Positions 56,743-63,834 of a stretch of 64,000 bases of DNA are shown one piece after another. This DNA comes from Woeseiaceae bacterium (GTDB lineage: Bacteria; Pseudomonadota; Gammaproteobacteria; Steroidobacterales; Woeseiaceae), in the NCBI GenBank assembly GCA_030065985.1, contig JASJCM010000003.1, positions 32,683 through 96,682 on the forward strand, read 5' to 3'. Position 1 is the stretch's first letter. Each line of letters begins with the position of its first letter. The notes below the pieces were generated by a model. It did no database searches, had not been told where the DNA came from, and saw only the letters and a list, made by a program, of their open reading frames with translations. A program made the translations under genes and the position numbers.

Positions 56743-57039
56743 CTACGTCGTGAAATCACCTTTTTGCACGTAGGCCCTGGTCGATACTTGCGTGCCGAGC
56801 TCGTGCATGGCTCTCATGCTCGTCAGATTCGCGCCGTTTATGAAGTCCTGCCATTGCTCAAGTCTTTCCCACTTGGCGATGGTCAGTATCTCAGTCGGCG
56901 TATCCACGCTGACAACGCAAAAGCTCCCCAGCGCGCCCTCTGTTGATTCCCGAATACTCAATGTCGTCTCTTCCCAGGCTGCGAAAAATGCCGCCTGGTT
57001 TTCTGCGGGCACCTCCCATTGGTAGACAATCTGAATCAC
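56743..57039 (-). CDS. Antibiotic biosynthesis monooxygenase (ABM) domain protein
   Basis: A 98-residue ferredoxin-like alpha+beta protein. MIQIVYQWEVPAENQAAFFAAWEE opens the domain, with STEGALGSFCVVSVDTPTEILTIAKWERLEQWQDF in the middle. Family members are small cofactor-free monooxygenases or heme-degradation-like enzymes. The role here is unknown. Confidence 0.85.
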   Translation of the reverse strand: MIQIVYQWEVPAENQAAFFAAWEETTLSIRESTEGALGSFCVVSVDTPTEILTIAKWERLEQWQDFINGANLTSMRAMHELGTQVSTRAYVQKGDFTT

Positions 57040-57102
57040 CGGATTAACCCGCTTTCACTACTGAATTGACTGCCGCCAAAAGGAAGATTCTGGCCGAGGC
57101 GG

Positions 57103-57285
57103 TCAATCAGGAATGCGCTCGTTTCGGGCCGGTTCGCCGGCTGCCTTCCAGCGACGCAGGAACGCTTTTTCTGCTTCCCCAGCCTCTATGACCTCGTCGG
57201 CGTTAGGATTACCTTCCAGCCACCGCTCCACTTCGTGCCTATGTAATTCTGACAGGCGGATGAATTCGTCTAGCCAGGTCACCAT
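57103..57285 (-). CDS. Hypothetical 60-residue protein
   Basis: A short charged helical protein (LDEFIRLSELHRHEVERWLE, then EKAFLRRWKAAGEPAR). The strong ribosome-binding site GGAGG at 8 bases before ATG 57285 argues that it is translated. No family recognised. An imperfect inverted repeat (57065-57077 with 57098-57107) follows it and could act as a terminator. Confidence 0.6.
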   Translation of the reverse strand: MVTWLDEFIRLSELHRHEVERWLEGNPNADEVIEAGEAEKAFLRRWKAAGEPARNERIPD

Positions 57286-57471
57286 ATCAGCACCTCCGAA
57301 TCTGACTGTGTCATACGCTTATGATAGTGGATTGGCGCCAGTTTGAGGGCTTTCAAGCCCGAATGCCGCCCCCGAACGACCCCTATATACGAAACTGCGT
57401 ATACTTTGCTGATTGGGCATGGCGCAACGCTGCGCTCAAAACAAACTAAAAAGAAAAATAAGGGGATAAGA

Positions 57472-57654
57472 ATGAAGAGACTTCAATGTGTCTTAGCCTT
57501 GGCCGGATTAATTGCGCCATTTGGCACTGCCTTCGCCGATAGTCATGAAGGCGATGCAGAAGAAGCCAACGTTGCGTCGCCAATGGAAATGTATGCCTGC
57601 ACGTACAATGAAGGTAAGGGCCCTGCAGACCTTGATGCTGCCACCAAGGAATGA
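57472..57654 (+). CDS. Secreted protein, N-terminal part of a probably frameshifted gene
   Basis: 60 residues: a signal peptide (LQCVLALAGLIAPFGTAFA), an acidic stretch and MEMYACTYNEGKGPADLDAATKE, where it stops. The AAGGGG ribosome-binding site is 6 bases before ATG 57472. The ending falls in the middle of what looks like a domain, and the adjacent frame continues with similar composition, so the two probably formed one protein. No named family recognised. Confidence 0.55.
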   Translation: MKRLQCVLALAGLIAPFGTAFADSHEGDAEEANVASPMEMYACTYNEGKGPADLDAATKE

Positions 57655-57944
57655 GCTTCGATGATCTGTATTTGCCAATCAAGGAATGGGGTGAGTACAA
57701 AGCTGATACCGGCTCCAAGGCCGGCCACTGGGTGTTCTTCCCGTCGTTTGGCGGCGGTAAAGAGGACTACGATTTCAAATGGGTTTCGTCAGCTGAGAGC
57801 TTCGAGAGCCTTGGTGCGGACTGGGATCAGTTCAGCGAGAGCGGCTGGGAAAAGGCCAATGAATTGTTCCGTGGAAAACTCAGATGCGATTCGGCGCGCG
57901 CCTATGTTGCCACTACCCGGCGCACAGCGGCAGACGACGAGTAG
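57651..57944 (+). CDS. C-terminal part of the same probably frameshifted gene
   Basis: 97 residues beginning MSFDDLYLPIKEWGEYKA, with DWDQFSESGWEKANELFRG and a final RCDSARAYVATTRR. The ATG overlaps the previous stop (ATGA). This could be real coupling, but this part has no signal peptide of its own and no ribosome-binding site other than the upstream coding region. A single one-base shift would join both into one exported protein of about 157 residues. Confidence 0.5.
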   Translation: MSFDDLYLPIKEWGEYKADTGSKAGHWVFFPSFGGGKEDYDFKWVSSAESFESLGADWDQFSESGWEKANELFRGKLRCDSARAYVATTRRTAADDE

Positions 57945-57972
57945 TCACCTATCGCAACGTAGCATTGCACGT

Positions 57973-57998
57973 GCGGCCGTCGGATGACGGCCGCTTTG
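57973..57998 (+). terminator. Hairpin with 9-bp GC-rich arms
   Basis: GCGGCCGTC (57973-57981), loop GGAT and GACGGCCGC (57986-57994), followed by a short T run (TTTGGCATTT). It lies 28 bases after the stop at 57944 and directly before the next ribosome-binding site, so it probably ends the upstream unit. Confidence 0.6.
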
Positions 57999-58017
57999 GC
58001 ATTTGGAGCAGACAACC

Positions 58018-58236
58018 GTGATTACTGTCGAAATTACGAATCCTGAAGCGATAGTGAGTCAGCATAAGGGTTGGTTTACCAGTCTCGCAGGCACTATGGC
58101 AGCCCGCATAGGGATGATCGATTTGGTGGAGAAAGTGCAAGAGGCTATCGTCGAGCGGCTGGTCGAGGAGCTGGGAGAGGACAACGTCCGTATCTCGATC
58201 GGCGGCCCCTCTAAAGAAGTTGACGTGGCCGAGTAA
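58018..58236 (+). CDS. Hypothetical 72-residue protein
   Basis: GTG 58018 is supported by GGAG at 58005-58008. The sequence (VITVEITNPEAIVSQHKGW; EAIVERLVEELGEDNVRISI) suggests an alpha/beta cytoplasmic protein. No family recognised. It converges on an alpha/beta hydrolase gene with 3 bases between stops. Confidence 0.6.
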   Translation: MITVEITNPEAIVSQHKGWFTSLAGTMAARIGMIDLVEKVQEAIVERLVEELGEDNVRISIGGPSKEVDVAE

Positions 58237-58239
58237 CGG

Positions 58240-59043
58240 CTAGGTTTTGTTTTCTTCTAACCACTCGCAGATGCCCGAGAAGAATTGCTCGCGACTCGCT
58301 CTTTCTATCCATGGGCTGTGTCCGCAACGTTCGAACTCGCGGTACTCCAACTGGGGAAGAAACGGAAGCAGGCTGTCCCTGATCATCCTGCCGGGATGGG
58401 GATCATACTGCCCATGCATCATGAGAATCGGAGATTCGATTGCCGCAAACGCATTCGGATAAGTACCGTCATCCTGCAAGCGACGCATATCGCTCCACGT
58501 CTCATCATAGGCCTTCAGGTCAAATGGTTCAGACTCCTCTTTTTCGGCGTACGGGCCAATGGGCTCATAGTTATACAGGTGCCGAGTTAGCTTGAACGTC
58601 TGCATGAACTGTTCTGCCGGATCAATCACATCAATTGACAATCGGCGGAGTTGATTTCGTACGTCATCATCCATGCGTTCCTCGATTATCGTCTGCATCG
58701 CGCTCCGGCCGGACTGGTCAAACGTCCCGCACCCAACGAGAACGATGGGGCCCGCCTTGCCCGGATGCTCAGCGGCGAAACAAAGGGCCAGCATTGCGCC
58801 CCAGGAGTGCCCCACGATCGCTACCGGAGAATCTCCGCCGTGTTCGACAACAAGCTCATGGAGATCAGCGATGTGGCGAGCGACAGTGAGAGGTGATCCT
58901 TCGCTGCCGCGTTGCCAGGGTTCCACCGCACGGAAGGATCCTGAAATTCCTTTCGCTACGGGCGCCACATCTCCAACTGCAGCGGGACCGCCGTGCAACA
59001 CAAATACCAGCGGACCCGCGGTACCATAGCGTCTTACGAACAT
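58240..59043 (-). CDS. Alpha/beta hydrolase (proline iminopeptidase-like)
   Basis: A 267-residue cytoplasmic hydrolase. LVFVLHGGPAAVGDVAP is the HGGP oxyanion motif typical of S33 peptidases, AIVGHSWGAMLALCFA contains the nucleophile serine, SPILMMHGQYDPHPG the acid, and EFERCGHSPWIERA the histidine. The family includes prolyl aminopeptidases and ester hydrolases. Specificity cannot be read from sequence. Confidence 0.87.
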   Translation of the reverse strand: MFVRRYGTAGPLVFVLHGGPAAVGDVAPVAKGISGSFRAVEPWQRGSEGSPLTVARHIADLHELVVEHGGDSPVAIVGHSWGAMLALCFAAEHPGKAGPIVLVGCGTFDQSGRSAMQTIIEERMDDDVRNQLRRLSIDVIDPAEQFMQTFKLTRHLYNYEPIGPYAEKEESEPFDLKAYDETWSDMRRLQDDGTYPNAFAAIESPILMMHGQYDPHPGRMIRDSLLPFLPQLEYREFERCGHSPWIERASREQFFSGICEWLEENKT

Positions 59044-59105
59044 GGCGGGAAGTTTCGCACAGACGAAAGGCGGACTGCGATCCGTGCTCTAGTTTTGGCC
59101 ACCCG

Positions 59106-59174
59106 CCGCTTCTGGCCGTGAGCCGCCAGTCCGGAGTCCTGAAATTGATTGACTGCTACTGGCCAATAGCAGCC
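59106..59174. repeat. Degenerate relative of the 72-bp cassette repeat
   Basis: Two blocks, CCGCTTCTGGCCG with a following AGCCGCC (59106-59127), and the inverted repeat CTGCTA...TAGCAG around TGGCCA (59153-59172), share words with the repeats at 61.8-63.8 kb. The central ATGAC block is missing. It occupies the 169-bp gap between the hydrolase start and the FG-GAP gene stop. Confidence 0.4.
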
Positions 59175-59212
59175 GTTCACACCGTCGGACTGAGCTGGAC
59201 CATCGTCCCGGC

Positions 59213-61486
59213 TCAGTACACGTAGACTGCGCCGACCTCGACACCGTTATTGTTGTTGGGAGGCGGGCCGATACCGTTGAATGTGCTTCGCTCATACGTT
59301 GCGCCAACCGCAAGCGTATCGCCGTCGCCGCTGAGCGCCACGTCGGTTCCAAATCGATCCGCTTCGTCGGTGTTGCTCGCCTTGAGGTAGGCAATCTGAC
59401 TCCAGGTGCTGCCGGATCGAGAAAACACGTACGCGGCGCCTGCGTCGTTGCTTGAGTCATCGGACTGGTCGCCGTCAATGCCCAGCGCATTGCTGTTCTC
59501 GAACATGGCGCCCACGGCGAGCAGATCGCCATCATCGCTCAGGCTCACACCCTGACCAAACTGATCACCACTCCCTGTGTTGCTGGCCTTGATGTACGCC
59601 TCCTGTGCCCAAGCGCCGGCCGCGCGCTGAAACAGATATACCGCGCCCGAGTTGCCGGCACCGCTGCTACTTTGGTCGCCGCTGACACCCGTCGCGTCGC
59701 TGTCTTCGTTGACAGCGGCGACCGCCAGCGTGTCGCCGCCACCGCTCAAGTGCAGGCGTTGCGCGAAGCGGTCTTCCCGATCGGTGTTGCTTGCCTTGAG
59801 GTACGCCTCCTGCGTCCAGGTTGTACCCGAACGCGTAAACACGTATGCCGCTCCTGATTCAAACGCCGAGTTATCGTTCTGGTCGCCGTTGATGCCTGTC
59901 GCGTTGCTGGCTTCGCGCACGGCCGAAACAGCCAGTGTGTTGCCGTCATCACTGATGCTGATCTCTCCACCAAAGGCGTCGCCGAAGCCCTGGGAGTCGC
60001 CATTGCCCGTGTTGCTGGCCTTGATGTAGGCCTGTTGCGCCCAGCCGCTGCCGTCATTGACAAAAACATACACGGCACCCGCGAGACTCACTGAGTTATC
60101 AGTCTGGTCCCCGTCAATGCCAACCGCTGCGCTTTCCTCACCGAATGCACTAACGGCAAGCGTGCTGCCGTCAGCACTCAGGGCAACCTGCGCCCCAAAA
60201 AGATCCACAGGGCCCGTATTGCTCGCTTTGATGTAAGCTTGCTGGCTCCAGGTATTGCCGGTTCTTACGTACACGTAAACAGCGCCCGACGAATCGGCCG
60301 TGTTGTCCGTCTGGTCGCCGTCGATGCCGGTTGCGGCGCTGTCTTCGCCCGTCGCGCCGACAGCCAGTACGGTCGCGTCATCGTTGATGGCGATGTCCCC
60401 GCCGAACTGATCGTCGCTCTCGGAATTGCTCGCCTTGATGTAGGCCTGTCGCTGCCATGCCGTGCCCTGGCGCTCATAGACGTACACGGCGCCCGCTTCG
60501 GCTGCACTGTCATCAGACGGGGCGCCGTTGATGCCGGTTGCGGCGCTGTCTTCGAGGCGCGACCCAACGATGAGGAAACTGCCGTCGTCGCTGACGACCA
60601 CGTCCTCGCCAAATCGGTCCCTGGAATCCGGAGCGTCGGCTTTGAAGTAGCCGATACCGTCGGAGAGGTTGCCCGATACCGCCTGAGGCGCGGTATCCGT
60701 GCAGCCTCCGGGGCTGCAGCTTTGCAGTACGTAGAGGGCGTTGCTGCGCGCATACAAAGGCGCCAAAATTTCGAGACTGCCGACGCCCGGCGCAATATCA
60801 CCGCCCACCTGGGTGAATCCCGCGCTGCCCGTCGGGTTTTCGAGCAGGCGGTAGAATGTGGCATCGGCGACATCGGTCCACGTGAAGCCAAAGGTCTTGA
60901 TCGGCGTGATGCTCGACGACAACGCGGCCGCAGTCGCTGGCGGCGGCCCGGGCACAAACGTGGCCGTAATGGTGCAGTCCGAGGTCACTGGCGCGGTCGT
61001 ATAAATCGTGCCCGACAGGCTGCCCGCGCAACCCGTAACGCTGCCAATTGCATAGCCGGTATCCGGTGTAATGACGAAGTCCGCAGCGTCATTCTGGTTC
61101 ACGACAGCGCTGGTGGGGCTGATGGCACCATTGGGGCCAGCGCTTGCTGATACCGTGAACGCCTCAACAAATGTCGCGGTGACGGTGCACGCGCCCGTAA
61201 CGGCACCGGTTGTGTAGGTGCTGCCGCTCAAAGAGCCGTTGCACCCGCTCACGCTCGCGATCCCGAAACCGCTGTCCGGCGTAATCGTGAAGGTCGTCGA
61301 GGCGCCGCCCGTGACTGTTCTGCTCCCCGGGCTGATGGTGCCATTGGCACCGGCATTCGTACTGACGGTGAAGCTCTGTGTGGGTGTGCTGCCGCCACCG
61401 CCACCCCCGCCCCCACAGGCGCTTGCAAAGACGACGCTGAGCGCCACGATGGTTCGCGCTATTTTTGTTCCTGTATCGAAGTTCAT
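59213..61486 (-). CDS. FG-GAP beta-propeller lipoprotein with B-repeats
   Basis: A 757-residue surface lipoprotein. The lipobox is ASAC (Cys24), followed by a run of glycines. Two InlB-like B-repeats (about residues 38-107 and 110-180; the word GANGTISPGSRTVTGG and its copy PNGAISPTSAVV) precede an FN3-like segment and seven FG-GAP repeats of about 65-70 residues, each near AYIKASNTGSGDQFGQ...LAVGA...GAVYVY. Seven blades fit a closed propeller. The last blade ends at the C-terminus (GAVYVY). GGGGGG serves as ribosome-binding site. A role in adhesion or surface binding is inferred. Confidence 0.85.
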   Translation of the reverse strand: MNFDTGTKIARTIVALSVVFASACGGGGGGGGSTPTQSFTVSTNAGANGTISPGSRTVTGGASTTFTITPDSGFGIASVSGCNGSLSGSTYTTGAVTGACTVTATFVEAFTVSASAGPNGAISPTSAVVNQNDAADFVITPDTGYAIGSVTGCAGSLSGTIYTTAPVTSDCTITATFVPGPPPATAAALSSSITPIKTFGFTWTDVADATFYRLLENPTGSAGFTQVGGDIAPGVGSLEILAPLYARSNALYVLQSCSPGGCTDTAPQAVSGNLSDGIGYFKADAPDSRDRFGEDVVVSDDGSFLIVGSRLEDSAATGINGAPSDDSAAEAGAVYVYERQGTAWQRQAYIKASNSESDDQFGGDIAINDDATVLAVGATGEDSAATGIDGDQTDNTADSSGAVYVYVRTGNTWSQQAYIKASNTGPVDLFGAQVALSADGSTLAVSAFGEESAAVGIDGDQTDNSVSLAGAVYVFVNDGSGWAQQAYIKASNTGNGDSQGFGDAFGGEISISDDGNTLAVSAVREASNATGINGDQNDNSAFESGAAYVFTRSGTTWTQEAYLKASNTDREDRFAQRLHLSGGGDTLAVAAVNEDSDATGVSGDQSSSGAGNSGAVYLFQRAAGAWAQEAYIKASNTGSGDQFGQGVSLSDDGDLLAVGAMFENSNALGIDGDQSDDSSNDAGAAYVFSRSGSTWSQIAYLKASNTDEADRFGTDVALSGDGDTLAVGATYERSTFNGIGPPPNNNNGVEVGAVYVY

Positions 61487-61760
61487 GCTGCCCCCCTCAG
61501 TGTCTTCCTTGGCGTCCGTGGCGGTTCACATAATTGTTGTAGCTACGAACCGTCGTGTCTCCTTTATACATGACCAGTGAATATTGGAATACATCCAATG
61601 ATCGTGACGACAAGCAAATTTTGCTGTACGAGGGACGGCGAGATCTTGTGAATACGCTGATTGCAGGAGCGGGCGTAACAAGATTTTGCGCCGTAACACT
61701 TGGGTGCGCCTTAGCTGTCCGAAGCATCGCATACGCGTTCCCGAACTGCCGTGTGTGAAT
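61487..61760. other. Intergenic region left of the cassette-like array
   Basis: 274 bp with no convincing gene. The left part is the leader of the FG-GAP lipoprotein gene (minus strand). The GC content is lower than average. I see no hairpin or known promoter that I would defend. Confidence 0.4.
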
Positions 61761-61835
61761 GACCGCTTGTGGCCGTATCCAGCAATATAAGCGTTTTCAG
61801 GTACGATGACGCCTACTGACCCATAGCGGCCGGTC
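61761..61835 (+). repeat. Cassette repeat, copy 1
   Basis: 75 bp with ends GACCG and CGGTC. Block A is GACCGCTTGTGGCCG. Block B, GTACGATGACGCC, begins 25-26 bases later and contains a start codon at 61806 for a six-residue frame MTPTDP. Block C is AGCGGCC. It precedes the gene at 61867 by 31 bases. Confidence 0.75.
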
Positions 61836-61866
61836 GTCGCTGACTAGATCTCTCGCGGATAATACT

Positions 61867-62289
61867 ATGCGAACAGCATGTCTACTGATTGGCTTGATGG
61901 CAATGATGTCCACACTCGACACGAGTTTGGCGTCGGACGAGCCACACGTCGATCCGTCATTGGTCACCGTTCTAACTTCTGGAACTCACCGTTTCCTTCT
62001 CTACAGGCATTGTGACGCTGAGTTTTGCTGGAGCGAGGCGTATCTGCAATGGATGGACGTAAAAGCCAAACCAAACAAGGTGCACGAGACTGTTCCCATA
62101 TCCGAAATCTCGAAGCCCATGATGGTTTTCGATGCAAAACTGCATTGGGACGGTGACACGCAGGAACAATGGATAGAGATGCGGGGAACCGCTCACCCGG
62201 CGATGAGCTTCATTGGGACGGCTGTTATAAAGCCGCGCGATGCTGGACAGTACGATTTCGAATCAAACATCGCGAAGATCTCGAACTAG
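61867..62289 (+). CDS. Hypothetical exported protein (array gene 1)
   Basis: A 140-residue protein with a signal peptide (LLIGLMAMMSTLDTSLAS). The mature domain includes VLTSGTHRFLLYRHCDAEFCWSEAYLQW, with two cysteines that could form a disulfide. No family recognised. It is bounded by cassette repeats on both sides. Confidence 0.7.
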   Translation: MRTACLLIGLMAMMSTLDTSLASDEPHVDPSLVTVLTSGTHRFLLYRHCDAEFCWSEAYLQWMDVKAKPNKVHETVPISEISKPMMVFDAKLHWDGDTQEQWIEMRGTAHPAMSFIGTAVIKPRDAGQYDFESNIAKISN

Positions 62290-62304
62290 TTGTGCCATGC
62301 CGAT

Positions 62305-62376
62305 GTCCGCTTTTTGGCCGTTTGCCACCGGACAGGGGTAACAAGTTAGAATGACGCCTTCTGATGCAGAGCGGTC
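62305..62376 (+). repeat. Cassette repeat, copy 2
   Basis: 72 bp. Block A GTCCGCTTTTTGGCCG, block B GTTAGAATGACGCC at the same 25-base spacing, block C AGCGGTC. The ATG at 62351 opens a 30-codon frame beginning MTPSDAERS that runs past the next gene's ATG and stops at 62443. Confidence 0.75.
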
Positions 62377-62427
62377 GATCGAGAGCACCGCCTTTTCTGG
62401 AACTGACACGGGTCGTTTAGCGCAGCG

Positions 62428-63138
62428 ATGGACAACTCAATAGACCGAACCGTAGACGGACGTTTGTCTCTTCGTTCCGCGGCGCTGATCGCTGGGTTCG
62501 GTTTGCTAATCATGGCGATCTGTGCGCCGCTTGCCTTTTTCCAGCTCTTACCTCAGGGCATCGTGCGCGGAGATGGGGCCGCAACCGTCGAGCGATTGCG
62601 CACGAATGGGACACCCTACCTGCTCGGTACGTACCTCCTGTTCCTGACGTACGTCATGGATGTCGTGGTTGCATGGGCACTGTATTGGCTCTTACGCCCG
62701 GGTCAGAAAGCTCTCTCGTTGCTCGTGGCGTGGATGCGAATCGTATACACAGCGTTGGCCTTTATGGGTTTGATGGCCTACTTTCATGCTTATGATCTTG
62801 CCAATGCGACAGATTTCGCCATGCTCGCCGACGCGACTGGCTTGCAAGCCGAGATCCTTTACCAGTTGTTCGCAGCCCAGACTACCACGAGCGTCGCGCT
62901 CACATTTTTCGGCGTTCACCTACTCGTGATGGGAGTGGTCATTTGGCGATCGACTCATATCCCACGTTGGACGGGCATCGCAGTGGCGTTAGCCGGTGCT
63001 GCCTACGTGATCTTGTACGGTGCACAGTATTTCGCCCCGGATCTCTCACTGGATTGGCTGATGCTCTTTGCGCTAGGTGAGCTCATCTTTATGGGCTGGA
63101 TGCTGATTTCAGGATGGCGCCTGGAAGAAACGGTATAA
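62428..63138 (+). CDS. DUF4386 family membrane protein (array gene 2)
   Basis: A 236-residue protein with six or seven transmembrane helices. RLSLRSAALIAGFGLLIMAI, LFLTYVMDVVVAWALYWLL and LLVAWMRIVYTALAFMGL fit DUF4386, a family of unknown role. It starts 51 bases after repeat copy 2 and ends 34 bases before copy 3. Confidence 0.85.
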   Translation: MDNSIDRTVDGRLSLRSAALIAGFGLLIMAICAPLAFFQLLPQGIVRGDGAATVERLRTNGTPYLLGTYLLFLTYVMDVVVAWALYWLLRPGQKALSLLVAWMRIVYTALAFMGLMAYFHAYDLANATDFAMLADATGLQAEILYQLFAAQTTTSVALTFFGVHLLVMGVVIWRSTHIPRWTGIAVALAGAAYVILYGAQYFAPDLSLDWLMLFALGELIFMGWMLISGWRLEETV

Positions 63139-63172
63139 GTCGAACTCACGAAGCGCCACAGCGGGATTCGGG

Positions 63173-63243
63173 GTCCGTTATTGGCCGTAACCGGCTGGCC
63201 AGGCGTTTCAAGGTAGCATGACTCCAACAGACCCTTTGCGGCC
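63173..63243 (+). repeat. Cassette repeat, copy 3
   Basis: 71 bp. Block A GTCCGTTATTGGCCG, block B GGTAGCATGACTCC, block C TGCGGCC. The ATG at 63218 opens a 15-codon frame MTPTDPLRPFESEQV whose TGA shares a base with the ATG of the following GNAT gene. Confidence 0.75.
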
Positions 63244-63264
63244 ATTCGAATCGGAGCAAGTGTG

Positions 63265-63696
63265 ATGCATGCAATGTCCATTCATGAAGCCTCGGCCGCT
63301 GAGAATCCCGACATTGCCGCATTCTATGAACGCTGTGGGTACTCCGGCGGTATTTCATCTGACGACACAGTTCTGGTTGCCATTCGAGCTGATTCGCTTG
63401 TCGGAGTTGTACGCCTGTGCTCGGATCACCACGCTACTGTTCTTAGGGGAATGCAAGTATCTTCGGACGTTCAGAGACAGGGAATCGGTCGAGCTTTACT
63501 CGAAGAGTGTCTGTCCAGAGTCAGCGATGCTGTCTGTTATTGTATTCCGTGGTCCTATTTGGAGCAGTTCTACAGTTCAGGTGGGTTTCGGCGTTGCGAA
63601 TCAACGGACGTTCCCGGATTCCTTTCGGAGCGGTATGACGGCTACATCCAACAGGGTCGAGACGTGATCCTAATGCGGCGGGCACTTTCGAACTGA
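63265..63696 (+). CDS. GNAT family N-acetyltransferase (array gene 3)
   Basis: 143 residues. VLRGMQVSSDVQRQGIGRALLEECLS is the acetyl-CoA-binding motif and YLEQFYSSGGFRRCE is typical of small GNAT proteins. ATG 63265 has GGAG 9 bases upstream (63252-63255). The substrate is unknown. Its stop lies inside repeat copy 4. Confidence 0.85.
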   Translation: MHAMSIHEASAAENPDIAAFYERCGYSGGISSDDTVLVAIRADSLVGVVRLCSDHHATVLRGMQVSSDVQRQGIGRALLEECLSRVSDAVCYCIPWSYLEQFYSSGGFRRCESTDVPGFLSERYDGYIQQGRDVILMRRALSN

Positions 63697-63766
63697 CCGG
63701 CCGCTCTCGGCCGAAACCCGCCGCTCAGGTTTCTTGAGGTAGGATGACGCCTTCCGAATCGGGGCC
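63695..63766 (+). repeat. Cassette repeat, copy 4
   Basis: 72 bp beginning at the GNAT stop codon. Block A GACCGGCCGCTCTCGGCCG, block B GGTAGGATGACGCC at the same spacing, block C GGGGCC, three bases closer than in the other copies. The ATG at 63744 opens a 33-codon frame beginning MTPSESGPG that overlaps the GTG start of the next gene. Confidence 0.75.
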
Positions 63767-63834
63767 AGGAAGTCAGTTGCTTGCCGCTCCACTCATGCTA
63801 ATTGTTGGCCGGGATCAGATAAGGGGTATTGATC

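Noticed and set aside
57651..57654. Programmed ribosomal frameshift joining the two frames
   Set aside because: No slippery heptamer, internal ribosome-binding site or downstream pseudoknot is evident at the junction. A simple lesion or ATGA coupling is more economical.
61555..61758. A 67-codon plus-strand frame left of the array
   Set aside because: No ribosome-binding site and no recognisable protein pattern, and it lies in the leader of a minus-strand gene.
61761..63766. Classical integron attC sites
   Set aside because: Repeat length and gene layout fit, but the required RYYYAAC and GTTRRRY core sites are not at the repeat ends, and no intI or attI is in view. Kept as a cassette-like array of unknown type.
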